From assembly GCA_029216955.1 (NCBI GenBank), contig JANAVB010029819.1, positions 30,618,204-30,682,203 of the forward strand: DNA of 64,000 nt, written 5' to 3'. Positions 10,499-22,351 of this stretch are shown piece by piece. Every line of letters starts with the position of its first letter. Position 1 is the first letter of the stretch. Source of the stretch: Iris pallida (lineage: Eukaryota; Streptophyta; Magnoliopsida; Asparagales; Iridaceae). Both the position numbers and the translations under genes were made by a program. The notes beneath the pieces are model-generated. The model was not told where the DNA came from. It made no database searches and saw only the letters and a program-made list of their open reading frames with translations.

Positions 10499-13400
10499 CA
10501 CTACAAGAAAACAAAGGCTTTTCTTGACGGTTTTTCTCCATCAAGAAATGGGTATCTTGACGGTTGCGGATCCGTCGAGTAGGCCAGAGTCAAGAAAAGT
10601 CCCCACCTTTTCTTGATGGTCGCTGATAGAGCTTTTCGTGACGGTTTTTGGCCGTCATATAAAATAGTTTTCTTAACTGCTTTTAGCCATAAAAAATTCA
10701 GTTTTAAAAAACCGTCAATGTAGATGAAAACTTATTTTGACTCTGGCCTAGATGACGGTTAATAACTATCAAGAAATGAATATTTGCAGGAAAGTTAAGA
10801 TATTTGTGATATTTTATAATCATCAAGACAAGCTAAATTTTGTGTAATATTTTTTAATAATTATATATTATATATCAAACACATACATAATATCAATTAT
10901 CCAGAACATCGTAAACATCAAAGAGCTATAATACACAATTTTTGTATTAATAATTATGTGCTCGTACAACATAATCTTTAATTCTAACGCATCCAAATAA
11001 CAAAAGTATTTGCGGCTTTTACAACATCTAAAACATCCAAAACCTATATTTATACAAGTAAACCAAAATACATTTGAATCCGGACCACATCCATCCCATC
11101 ATAGTATAACCTTTATTTTCTATGTAGTTCCTGAGAGAACAAGAGAAATAGATTTCATCATTATGTGTGTTTGTACAAACTGATATCAAATGTATCAGAG
11201 ATTTAATTTTTTTAGCATATATTAACTGTATCAAAGAACAAGTTTATAAAAATTTGCATGCATTAATGGGAAATTTATATTATGTGTCAATTATCAGAGT
11301 ATATATATCAAGTATACTAGTCCTGGTATCAGTGAATTATATCAGAGTATATCAAGTGTACGAATGTCTGGTACCATCCATATATAGCATTTACAATGTA
11401 CACTTTATAGGTGTTTAGTAGAGTATCAAGTTTGGAAAAAATTTATGTATCAGTGAACCAAGTGTACGTGTGTGTTGTTGGCAGATGTGTACAGCATGAG
11501 AAAATTAAACCTTATTGTTGGGCCTTGCTGAGTGCTCTAGTCCTAAATGTTGCCGTGTTAATATAAATAAACCAACATGCTACATCAGTTAAGACAAAGA
11601 AAGGCAATTTGATTTATTTTAAATATCGTATATTATATACATCTTCTCTTGAATGATTAAAATAATATTGAACTCCAACTTATTATTAGTATGTAGATAA
11701 AAATCTTTAAGATCAAGTTCCTAAGTAAATGCTCAAAACTCAAATATGATGGAAAAATAGAATTAGACAGGCACTAGATAACACTATTACGACACTAAAC
11801 CAAACTGTTGAATTACAACTAATTAACTTTCCCAAAAGACTATCAACTATTTGTGGTCAACAAATATATCACTCTTCTGATTCTACAATCATGACATAAA
11901 TTACTAAATACATCAAATATTCAATTAAATTATAATCGACAAATAATTCCCAATACATCAGATATGCAACATCATATAAGTTTATATACCAGAGAAATTA
12001 AGTTTGGTTCTGGTTGAATATACATGGAGTTGCTGACCACTTCAATATATATCAAGTTCAAAAGAAGAAGAAGAAGAAGCAAGAAAGAAATTCAAGACTT
12101 TACTTGTTACCAGTATGTAGTTTATAATCAAGGAAAAATGAAATATAGATATATGTAGTTAAGGGCTTTCCTATAATTGGTCAAAATTTTACTTTTTATC
12201 ATTTTCTTTCAAAGACATTTGGGTGAATAAACATCCCAATAAATACAAAGTTAAAGATATTTGACAAACAAGTCATACCTCAGCTCTGATATCAACAAGA
12301 ACAACATAGAAGCAAATAATTTCTTTTCCTCATCTTCGCTCTCCTCCTTTTCCGCTAACATGCCTTAAGCAAAGGAAAGTCCAGCTTCAGATGTATCATC
12401 ATAGGAAAAATAAGGATAATGCATAAAGTCTGATTCATATATCACTCGAGTAAGTTCTATCGACCATAGAAAAATATAATTTGGTTAAGAGAGAACAAGA
12501 ATCAAACCTGACAACAGCTTCCCAAGAAATTAAGAATATACATATTGAACAGAATATGGAAATGAATGTCATTTGTAGTAGTAACAGAGCTCTCCAGTCA
12601 TGATACGAGTATCATGAAAATAAAAGAATCTAATTTGATACATACTCAGGCAAGGAGGTATTATTTTTATTTGATACTAATATAGTAATTGCAAGAATCT
12701 TTACAAAAGGATCATCTAATTGCTGTTTGAAAAACGAGTATCAACTGTAAGGGTTTCCATAAACATTGAAGTACTCTACATACAAGTTCCTTGGAATTGA
12801 AAATTAATCATCAGTAGATTTATGTATGTTGTTACGCTTCCTACTTTCATTCACTCATCATCACTCCCAAATACCTGTTGCTGCATCACTGTCTAGCTAC
12901 TAGCACTCCCATTCACCCCTCTTACTGACACATACTCAAAATTCCTGGACACACACAAGAACATAGCAAAATATAGGCACTAATACATGTTTTTAAATTC
13001 CTACACTATGTAATAACTGACACGAAAATCATACCTACAATTCTAGCAATGGCACATTTAGTTTTTACTGTTTGCTAAAGCCTCATGTTTGTCTTTGCCC
13101 ATATCTAATTTTCAATCTCAAGTGAAATGATGTGACGTAATATAAATTGTTAGTCCCTTCTCTCACAAACTATGTACATGAGGTCCACCACTTAGTTTCT
13201 CTAAATTTCTATGAATTAAAGAATGAAAGTTACTATAAATGCTCGTATATAGTTTAGTGCCAAACATTACATCAGGTTTGTGTCTGTCTTTATCCATATC
13301 TTACCTATAATTTCAAGCAAAATGATCTGAGTTGTCCCTGTTTCCATAAACTATGTACATGAGCACCACTAAGTATCTTAATTTAACTTGGGATAACAAA

Positions 13401-16236
13401 AATTGCAAGACAACAGATCTGGCAATAAATTTATCAAAGATATGCACTAGATTAGCATAATGACAAATGTGATTAAGAAAAAAAAGAGAAGCTCGGACCA
13501 TGAGAGCACCTATTCAAAAAGAGCACAAAGGGCCTCTTGCTCTCTGCAGGTTCAACAGAGTAATCTTCCTCGGTGGCCTGACCACAATTTACTTTTTGCT
13601 AACTAATTGTCCTGCAAGAGATCCAAAGCACCTAGTAAAGTTAAAACCTAAATCCTCAGAGTCGTAGCTCAACATTTCCCTCATATTCTTCATCCATATT
13701 CAAGTGTCCTCAAGATAACGCATCCCTTGTACCAACTGTAATAAATATGAGCGCGACCAAAATCCAATAAATGATAATCATGCTGCAGAATCAATAGCAG
13801 AACCAAGTCATGATCAAAGAAACTTACCATATTTAACAAAACAAAAAGAGAATAACTAAGTGGCTGATGTTGAAATGATCCAACCTACATGAACACAATG
13901 AACTGCAATCCAAGTGCAAAAAATACTGCAAAAGTTAACACGTTAAAGTTATTTTATTAACGATGTCCTAGCAATGCCAAAATAATAGGAGAGGCTCAGA
14001 GAGTAGATAGTAACATTTTCAAGTACCTTACGCTGTTATTAGCATTTTTTAAAGTAGCTACGCCTTCAAGATAAGTCATGTTTATGTTTCTTAAAAACAA
14101 TAAAAAAAACCCTCCAAATATTGATAATCTGATAGACTGATACTTCATTTTAAAGGGTATAGTATAATATTGGTCTTTCCCTGATAGAATTTTCTCCGAC
14201 AACAACTATAGTTTAATATATAAGACGAGTGATCTACAACAAAAAAACACCTGATGAAAATGCACAATATTTGGAAGCTTTAAGTTAAAGAAGATTGAGC
14301 ACCTGATAATATTACTAAGCGAGTACTCTCAGATAGCAATAACTAAAATAAACTTGCATGACATTAGATCAAGTTCTACCTTAAAGGTGCTTTATATCAC
14401 ATTTAGTAGTTCCAACATTATATATTATCTAATAATTTAACTTTGATAGTGCTCCAAAATAAGTAACCCCTTCTGAAATTCGTATGTGTAAGGAATGTGT
14501 ATGATTGTATCTCAAATAACAGAGGCTGAGTTTCAACTGACATCTTCTTGCAACATGAATGAATTTTTCCAACTCTGACTACCATTGGAATTATTAGATA
14601 GTATATCTTATAAATGACAACTAAACATCAATTGGACAAATAACTAAAGATATAAGCATTTATGCAGTCTTATCTAGTCAAATACTTGAATAGTGAGCAA
14701 AGATCAATACCACATCCAACAATTTCTCGCAGTACCTCCAGGCCCTAAATGATGGAACAAGTAACGTTAATTACTAATTATTATGAACATCATGAAAATT
14801 CATAGAGAAAAGAAGGAAATATATATAACCTTTCCTGACAAACCCTTAGTAGTAGAATGAGCAATCCTACTTGTGTATAGTAGGAACTAATTGAGGATAC
14901 TATGGTTGCAAATCCGTACTCGATTCAAATATGAGCTATACTGTGTGCCAATCTCAAGAATTCTCCATGCTATTATTGATTTAAATTTGGAAGAGACGGC
15001 AAATAATTTGTGTATAATTACTGTTACGGAAAGGTCTCGATGTAATCAGAGGCCTTGCGAGCCTCTGAAGAAATATCTTGCATACATTCCTTCTCATTCC
15101 TAAATAATTTATGGTGCGTACGTTTCTTCTTATTGCACATATCACAACTAAGACATTTCAACGAAGACCATTCCTACTGTGTTAAGTAAAGAGCGAAAGG
15201 GAATTCAAGTGTGTACCTGAGCCATGGTCAGCTCGTCGTACTATACCTTGATCCTCTCTATATCGCACTTATGAACGACGAGAATTGGAACATCGAATAA
15301 TTTTGAATCCAGAATAAGATCGAAATCAAAGAAGAAGATGGGCTGGTCGGAGAGGAAGGGGCCGGAGGGAAGTGGGTAGGGGAGAGGCCGATGGACTCGA
15401 GGAGGAAGTCGAACTCGTTGACAGGGTGATAGGAGAGGTGGGTCCGGAGGAGGCGGGGGGTAGGGGTAGAAGGAGAGGGAGGGGATCTGGAAGAGAATGA
15501 GGGAGAGGGAGTAGGGGGAGTTGGAGGCGATGTGGTCGAAGAAGGAGAAGGGGAGGGACCACATGGAGTGGTCAGGGCTGATCGAGCCTCTTTTAGGGCA
15601 CAACTACGATGGCGGTAGCAGATCTTCTTCAGCTTTGGTAGGGACAGAGTGGTGGTGGTAGCGATCGAGGGGAGACAGAAGAGAGGGAGGAGGAGGAGGT
15701 GGTGGTGGTGGTAGTGGTGGTGGTGGCTACATCACGCATGGCTTGTTTAGGGTTTTAAGAGGGGGAATGGGATTTAGGGTTTCTTCTTCTTCTTCTTTTC
15801 TTCTACTTCTTTTCTTCTTTTCTTTTTTGAGTTTTTCATTCTCGGAGGTAGGTTAAAAGAAGAAGACGAAAAGGATTTTTTGAAATTTGGTTTTTGGATC
15901 GAGAGAAAGTTCGTTGGGTTCCTCAATTAAAGAGAACCACAACCGTCAACAATTATAAACGGTTTGAAAAATTACTAAAATGGCAGCTCAAAAATCCTGC
16001 CAAAATTTTGGCACATACATTGGTTGAAGTTTATCAGCAAATCGTCAATAAGTAAAATGATGTTTCTTGACGGATCGTTCAAAACCGTCAACTATTGTGG
16101 TATAAAATTTCTAAATTAACATAAAAAGTGTCCTTTCTTGACGTAAGGCTAAAACCCTCAAGATAACCTATTTTTTTGACGGTTTTTACGACCATCAAGA
16201 AATAAACCGTCAAGAAACGTTATTTTTCTTGTAGTG
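10499..16236. mobile_element. CACTA (En/Spm) transposon, copy 1
   Basis: The termini are perfect CACTA-type ends: CACTACAAGAAAA at 10499 and TTTTCTTGTAGTG ending at 16236. The 3-bp target duplication is AAT on both sides. Both ends carry arrays of the subterminal motif TTCTTGACGGTTTT in both orientations, as expected for transposase binding sites. No transposase frame is visible, so the element is non-autonomous. The interior (10800-15200) is A+T-rich. Its minus strand holds several exon-like blocks ending at gt-type donors, plus the captured first exon at 15217-15739. The element sits inside the post-pol ORF of the copia element. The same insertion is present in copy 2, so it predates the duplication. 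Confidence 0.92.
15217..15739 (-). pseudogene. Captured host-gene first exon inside CACTA (possible mTERF-like), copy 1
   Basis: On the minus strand an ATG at 15739 follows CT/GA-rich and AAACCCTAA telo-box sequences typical of plant 5' UTRs. It opens with MRDVA and a Thr/Ser-rich run that looks like an organelle transit peptide. The frame is soon broken. Further on, a different frame reads PRLLRTHLSYHPVNEFDFLL and then ESIGLSP, wording close to plant mTERF proteins, and another frame gives DLILDSKLFDVPILVV. The block ends CATGGCTCAG followed by GTAC, a plausible splice donor at 15217. At least two frameshifts and stops separate these pieces, so it is a decayed transduplicated fragment. The family assignment is tentative and from memory of motif style. 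Confidence 0.4.
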
Positions 16237-16870
16237 AATGATGCGATAGAGTTAATAGAAATGCTGGCTCAAGTACCGTAACATGAGCCATCGCGCGGGC
16301 CTGGGGTTCAGAGTACATGTCGCGTCCTTGAAAGATTCTAAGTCTCGATACCAAATTGGACTTTTGTCATGTCAACTAGAGCATCTATAGTATTGGGAAC
16401 CTGAAGCCATTCGATCAAGCCATCATCATCAAATTTTATTTCAGTACGACAAGACTGAGGAATACATCATGCCGTACGAATGTTGTAAATTACAATAAAA
16501 TATCCTAACGGCGTTGCTGTATATCGGATTTGAGATTTCCAAAAATTTTGTGTAGGTTGATGTTTTGGAATGTTAAACAATATTCCAGGAAAATATTAAA
16601 AATGATAGAGTAGCCCGAACATATGGGACGTTTATGAAAGTCATAATACCAAACGATTAAGGTTTCTAAGTCTACATAAATTGTAGCATCGAAATCATCC
16701 TCATCTGATAGTGGAGGGCAAAATAGACTTTTGAGTGAAGTATATGATGGGCCCTTTCGGCCAAAATAAACTATTTACACCTGTATGACAGAAGGGCCCT
16801 TTCGGCCAAAATAATTCTGACTTAAATAATCATTTGAATATAGTCTAAGAATTTTTCTAAACATAAAGCA
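16237..16870 (-). pseudogene. 5' part of the copia post-pol ORF, copy 1
   Basis: On the minus strand, right after the copia RNase H stop at 16871, a degenerate frame continues. It contains IFYCNLQHSYGMMYSSVLSY and then FDDDGLIEWLQVPNTIDALV, followed by a PGPR motif. This matches the front half of the plant transposon-protein-like domain (an 'FY-NL' start, 'IEWLGVP'-type middle, 'RPGPR' end). The remaining half is at 9423-10498, beyond the CACTA insertion. Two copies of a 20-bp word, GGGCCCTTTCGGCCAAAATA, lie between the pol stop and this ORF. Stop codons make it a pseudogene. Confidence 0.5.
16749..16813. repeat. 45-bp-period direct repeat between copia pol and the extra ORF
   Basis: GGGCCCTTTCGGCCAAAATA occurs at 16749-16768 and again at 16794-16813. 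The same pair is kept in copy 2 near 47519 and 47564. Function unknown. It sits at the gene junction of the copia element. Confidence 0.8.
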
Positions 16871-17741
16871 TTATGTTTTCAAAAATTCAAGGATACCTAA
16901 CTCGCAAAAAATAAACTTGTATCTGTCTTCAGCCAATGGTTTTGTGAAAATATCTGCCAACTGATAATCTGTGTCAATATATGCAAAACAGATATTCCTG
17001 TATTGTTGGTGATCAAGTAGGAAGTGATGACGTATCTCAATGTGTTTAGTACTAGAGTGACATACAGGGTTTTTAGTCAGATTTATTATGCTAGTATTGT
17101 CATAATAAATAGGAATCATTGTGTAGTGTCGATTGTAGTCTTCTAAAGTTTGCTTCATTCATAAATTTGTGCACAACAACGACCTGCAGTGATGTACTCG
17201 GCTTAAGCCATTGATAATGCAACATAATTTTATTTTTTGTTGAACCAAGAGACTAGAGCTTTATCAAGGAAATGACACGTATTGCTCGTACTTTTATTAT
17301 CTACTTTGCATCCGGCAAAATCAATATCAGAATACCAAATTAGGTCAAATGATGCAGTTTTGGGATATAATGAGCCGACAGTAGAAGTACCATTAAGGTA
17401 TCGAAAGTTACGCTTAACTGCACATAACTGTGATTTTTTAGGGTTAGCTTGGTATCTTGCACATATGCAAACGTAAAATATAATATCAGGTTAACTAGTA
17501 GTTAAATATAATAAACTACCAATCATAACTTGATACTTATGATGATCAACTAGTTTGCCACTTTTATCAAGCTCAATTTTGGTTGATGTAGCCATTAAAG
17601 TCCTGATAGGCTTTGCTTTGTCGAAGTCAAAAATTTTCAGCAAGTCCTTTGTGTACTTAGCTTAGTTGATGAAGGTTTCCTGAGTATTTTGTTTGATTTA
17701 TAGTCGAAGGAAGTTTTAGAAGCATGAAAAATTTTCAGTAA
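16871..17741 (-). pseudogene. Ty1/copia (SIRE-like) pol remnant: RT C-terminus and RNase H, copy 1
   Basis: The intact end of the frame (17158-16871, 95 aa) reads KNPVCHSSTKHIEIRHHF and QLADIFTKPLAEDRYKF, the hallmark C-terminus of copia RNase H. Upstream on the minus strand, in broken frames, are WYSDIDFAGC..DNKSTS, a GSLLYLTTS stretch, KYTKDLLKIFDF and an IKQNTQETFIN block, which are the copia RT-connection motifs in correct order. Stops are present in several of these blocks. The remnant is cut at its 5' side by the Tat LTR starting at 17742. Integrase, protease and gag of this element are not in the window. Confidence 0.88.
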
Positions 17742-18424
17742 TGAAGCCCCATACGCCCAAGCCAGTGAAGCTCTATGAGCCCAGCCAGTGAAGCTCTATG
17801 CGCCAGCCAGTGAAGGTCCATGCGCCCAAGACTAGCTCCCCCAAAAGGAGGGCATATAGCCTAAGAGATGGGTATACGCCCAAGCCTGACTCGGTCAAAG
17901 CCATGATCAAAACGTGTACCGCAGCGCACGGTCACGTCAGTCACCACGAGCAGTCGTACACCGAAGCATGTGGCCACGTCAACACCACGACCAATCCACG
18001 ATCTCGTAGCCTGTATGCGCCTACACACTATGCGCCTAAGACAGGATTATGCGCCCACATGAAAACTAGTATGTTTCTTTTATGTGGGCACATAAAATCA
18101 TTTCAGCTCAAGAACGACTATAAAAGGGGGGCCTCATCCCTCTTCAAAGGACAGAACGAAGAGTATTTTCAAGAGCCAAATTGCTGCACTTCTTGCTAAT
18201 GAGCCGAGAGTTAGCAATTTTCTTAGATTTTCTCTCACTTTTGTAATCGGAGTTTCAACGGAGTAAATGAGCAACTGCCGCTCGATCTTCATCGTCCCAT
18301 TCCCCAGAATTCTTTTTTGTATTCGGAGATCCTCAGCGCAGGATCTCTCAGGCGTACTCGATTTGTGGTGCCTTGCGCCAATAAAGAAAAGACAGCATTT
18401 TTTTTCTTTTTTTGTGTGTGTCCA
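17742..18424 (+). repeat. 5' LTR of Tat-type Ty3 element, copy 1
   Basis: The interval begins TGAAGCCCCATACGCCC where the copia homology stops, and ends tgtgtcca shortly before the primer binding site, giving a 683-bp LTR. It carries about nine imperfect copies of a TATGCGCCCAAG-like word. A TATAAAAGG box at about 18119 is followed by a leader with tttgtaatcgg and gcgcaggatctctcagg. The 3' LTR is not in the window. Confidence 0.75.
18119..18127 (+). promoter_or_regulatory. TATA box of the Tat LTR, copy 1
   Basis: The string tataaaagg lies in the second half of the LTR, with cctcatccctcttc 30 bp downstream as a likely start region. In copy 2 the equivalent is aataaaagg (about 48891), so the first T is lost there. 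Confidence 0.6.
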
Positions 18425-18430
18425 TAAAAA

Positions 18431-18448
18431 TGGTGACTCTGCTGGGGA
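18431..18448 (+). promoter_or_regulatory. Primer binding site of Tat element, copy 1
   Basis: TGGTGACTCTGCTGGGGA follows the LTR end after a short spacer. This is the PBS form used by Ogre/Tat-like plant Ty3 elements and fits a tRNA-Arg type primer. Copy 2 has TGGTAACTCTGCTGGGGA at 49203. Confidence 0.8.
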
Positions 18449-19501
18449 CTACCTTCTCCTCTGACGAGAAGGTGGTGACGCAATCCGATACCGACAAAAT
18501 GGGAAGTACTCAAAAGATGCTGATCGTAATGTTCGATCAGCAGACATTCGAAGAGGTGCTCTCGAGGGATGGCTCTACTCCCTCAAAATCAGCGAAGCCA
18601 AACAAGTCTCGCAAGACTTGGCTTCCGAAGGCTCGCTGCACATAACCTGCTAGTGTCATAGCAGATATGCAACTGGAGTACTCTGTCATACGGGCGCATG
18701 ACTCTGCCACAAAAGTTCCCCAAATGGAGAAGGCTCACACCGTTTCGGGATCTACTAACCCAGTGACTTCCTTCCTGCACAACCAACAACAGGGTGTTCA
18801 ACACCCGAGACTTGGCAAAGAAAAATACAATGATGCCAAGAATCGGGATGTACGACACTCTGGGCAAACCCGACGAGGCTCACAAAAGAAGGAGGCAAAA
18901 CTGGGAGAAAATAGCGCTGCTCCACCAAGCATGCGCCCAAGGGAGTATTTGGGCGCATAACCCCAACCAGAATACTTCTGTCTTAAGCAGGCTAGGCATC
19001 CAGGGTCATGCGCCCAAGGCTATGTGCCCAGGCTCACTTGATCCATACTATGCGCCCACATCAAGGAGGCTCAGACATGCTGTCAAGGAGCATGCGTCCA
19101 AGGCCAGTCTCCAAGTCCTATGCGCCCATAACAAAAAGACAGGCCCCAACGCATATAGAACGGGGCTGTCTTCAAGGATATCATAGAACTTAGGTGTGGG
19201 GGTTTCCCCTGCACGTGAACTTAGTCTGGATGCGCCAACTCTCCTTACGAACCCACATGCAAAGCTCGACGATGCATGCAACATGGGTTGTAAGGCAAAA
19301 CTCCCTTCCACTGACTTGTGTGACATGATAAATCATAAGCGTAAAGCGAGAAACGACATAACAATTCATAGTGCACATCCATGCACTAGTATTGTTATCA
19401 ACTGTTGTTGCTTCAAAGCAACAAGAGTGCCTCAGAGAAAGTCCGTGTTTTGACGGCTGCACTTCTCTGACGATGAGAAACCACTGTGTGTTTCATCCAA
19501 C
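18449..19501 (+). other. Tat 5' leader with GCGCCCA repeats, copy 1
   Basis: Long untranslated-looking leader between PBS and gag. Frames are short and differ between copies. From 18690 to 19130 the TATGCGCCCA word seen in the LTR appears about eight more times in either orientation. Long leaders upstream of gag are usual for Tat/Ogre elements, some of which code an extra ORF there, but none can be supported here. Confidence 0.6.
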
Positions 19502-21433
19502 ATGGCTTCATGGGGCCTCCCTTACGGAAGCCCTAATCAAAGATGGTGGACTACGAACCCAACTTTCTCTCTCAGTTCTGTGAGAAGAAGAAGAAGAAGT
19601 CTACCAACAGATGGCCAGCAGGCTGTCACATCTGAAGAAGTCCATATGGGTACTCGGTCAAAGGCAAGGTTCCGTATGGACGACGAAGAATCCCAAGCTG
19701 GTGGTAGTATTCCCTCAGAGTCTGAAGTGGATGACCACCACACTGGAGGTAGCCTTCTAGACGACGATGATCCATCCGAATCCGATGGCGACTATCTACC
19801 TCCTCTACCTGAAGATGAAAGACTTGTCCACTCGGAGACACACAGTATCAGCACCAGTGGTACTGTTTTCTTTATTCATCCTCGCATGTTATCTAGATAC
19901 ATAGCGTATGGAGAAAGACCTGAAGAAGTCAGTGATCAGATCAGCAAACGGTTAGAGGGTCTGGAAAAAGCATTCGCCAAGATCACTGATATGCTTACCA
20001 GTATCATGGCGGTTCAAGTTGTTGGGGCAGTTCCTTCACCTCAACAGAACGTCTCGGCTCACGCTAGCCCGGCTCATAGCAACAACCTTTCTTCACTACA
20101 AAAGAAGTATCATTTCGTTGCGCCTCCCCCAAATCTTATAAATATCGGAGGTGGTCCTTCGCCAATGACGCTACAACCATTCAGCAACCATTTTCCAACA
20201 CCTGCTCAATCAACAGGATGCAATTGACTTCCTAGTCGCTCGTCTCGACACTATCTCCCACAAAGACGAGCTTCAAAATATGGAGATATCTCAACCATAT
20301 CCTCCTGAGTGGGAGAACGTTACTTTCCCTCTTAACTACAAGCCACTGATACTAAATTCATTTGACGGGTTGACTTCTCCTCGTCAGCACATGACGTACT
20401 TCAACACGCAGACTCTGTACTTGCCCAGAGACGATCCATTCTTGTCGAAGCTATTTATTAGCACCTTGCGGGGGGTAGCTTTCGAATGGTTCTGTAGTCT
20501 GCCTGACTGATGTATTAATTCATCCAAAGTCTTGGAGAGGTTGTTCCTCAACAGGTTTTATGAGAGTGGCATGCATGTTAGTATCTCCACCCTCATCGAG
20601 ACCAAGCAAAGGAGGACTGAGTCTGTCATCACCTTCATCGAACGCTTCAGGCGACTAGCACTGAAGATGCCCTTCGGCATACCAGACTCAGAACTCATGG
20701 ATACTTGTCGACATAATTTTCTTTCTACAGTGATGTTTTGTCTGGGTATAAATAAGTATGATACATGGCCCGCTTTCATTGGGGCCACTGATGCTACTGA
20801 AAATGACGTTCCTAACTTGGAACTACTGGGGTTGAAAATACCCAAACCCGAAGATAAGGGCAAGCATCCTAAAACTATCCCTGTTCGTGGGGGTAAAGGA
20901 AACGAAGTCCTGAAGGTCGACACATCTAAAGGAACTTCCAATTCTCAGGGCGCCTCCAACAAGCCTAAGGAGACCGTCTTCTTTGACGAAGACGATGTCA
21001 TTACCATCTTTCATACATTGACGAAGGGTAATAACCTGACATTTCCTCCACCACGACGTCCTAAGAGGCGATCCAGCTCAACGATCCCAAGTACTGTCTC
21101 TATCATCAGTACATATTTCATTCTACCAAGGACTGCATCTTCCTGAAAAAGAAGATACAACAGCTTAACGACAGCCAAGTGATCAACCTCGAAGCTGAAG
21201 ACAAGGTCGTATCTTCTAATATAATCACTCTTCAGTTTAGTGAATTTTCTCCCATAGAAGTCCCAGACGACGTGGTCACGATTCCCAAGGCAATAATGGA
21301 AGTCGTCAACCTACCGTCAGCTCGCAACCCTACCTTGGTGCCACTCACGACTGAACGTGGTGAGATTATGTGGGTCCATCCAGACCTTGTGCAAGAAGTG
21401 ACGCAGGGGGTAGTACCTCCCAAAGCAAAATAG
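19502..21433 (+). pseudogene. Tat gag (capsid) pseudogene, copy 1
   Basis: Retrotransposon capsid gene. The first frame (19502-20227) is acidic and holds ERPEEVSDQISKRLEGLEKA, a likely coiled coil. After a frameshift near 20200 it continues with FLVARLDTISHKDELQ and MEISQPYPPEWENV. It then has the capsid-type core (PRDDPFLSKLFISTLRGVAF, a TGA after SLPD at 20508, and RRTESVITFIERFRRLALKM). The tail is polar with DSQVINLEAEDKV-like text. The stop after SLPD is shared with copy 2. Copy 1 reads WENV where copy 2 has a private TAG. No CCHC zinc knuckle is seen. The protein cannot be made intact. Confidence 0.8.
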
Positions 21434-21679
21434 GACAAGAAATAGAAGTCATGCCATATTGTTTCCTCTCATATCTACGAGGTTCTATCCGGCGAGACGC
21501 GATTGAAGAAGACTTATCTTCAGATATACGGCCCCACATAAGATGAAGCGGTACCTTCTTAACCTTCTGCTGCCCCCATAAGCTCAGAAGTCGGCCCGTC
21601 TAAGCCTCTAACTACAGACAAAGCCAAGCAGAAGGAGACACGGTTTGACAAATCTCTGAAGGCGCCAGCTCCTGAAGGC

Positions 21680-22351
21680 ATGGATCGGCCCTACAACTTT
21701 GACATACTGGCAAAGCTAGACAATACACCTGCCAGGTTGTCTCTGTTCGATCTATTGCGACTCTCCAAGGAAATGCAGAAGGCCTTAAGTAAGGTATTAC
21801 TACATGCCGACTCTTACCTCGCTGAAGTCAAAGCCCCCGCTGAAGATCATGTCTCTTGTCCCCACTGCCACAGCACTACGGAAGTGGTGCCCAACATCAC
21901 CTTTTCACAGGAGGAAATACTACTAAAAAATAATTGTCATGATAGACCCCTGTACTATACAGGGTATATCAGGGCGATCAAGGTGGACGGCATGCACATC
22001 GATCCAGGATCCTCCCTCAGCATCATTCCTAGAAGTTTGCTTCAAATTCTGGGAATCTCTCTACATAAGCTATCTGTAACCAACACAACTATCATTGCTT
22101 TCAATGTTGGTCGAAGCCATCCGCTAGGCAAGATCAGTCTCAAATGCCAGAACGGTGATCTCCGAACGGAGGTTTCCTGCTATGTGATCGATGCTAATGT
22201 ATCCTACAATATCTTATTAGAAAGTCCATGGATACACGAGAACATGATCGTTCCTTCCATACTTTACCAGTGCTTCAAGTACGTCAACAGCAACGGTATC
22301 GTGAAGACGGAGTTTGCCGATGTCGATACTTTTAAGGGCATCGAAGCTTAG
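21680..22351 (+). pseudogene. Tat aspartic protease region, copy 1
   Basis: A 223-aa frame containing NITFSQEEILLKNNCHDRPL, then the catalytic-type motif DPGSSLSIIP (codons 22001-22030) and a second-half segment CYVIDANVSYNILLESPWIH. That is the plan of plant Ty3 retropepsins, where the flap and an ILL/LGRPW-like motif follow the catalytic Asp. Here the second residue is Pro (DPGSS), a form seen in Tat elements. The frame is open but its links to gag and RT are broken by stops, so no working polyprotein is expected. Confidence 0.8.

Noticed and set aside
11167..11418. 83-aa plus frame identical in copy 2
   Set aside because: A+T-rich, hydrophobic, no motif. Identity is explained by the recent duplication and not by selection.
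15740..15785. TTTAGGG words suggesting interstitial telomere repeats
   Set aside because: Only two isolated words. Better explained as telo-box elements of a plant 5' UTR on the minus strand.
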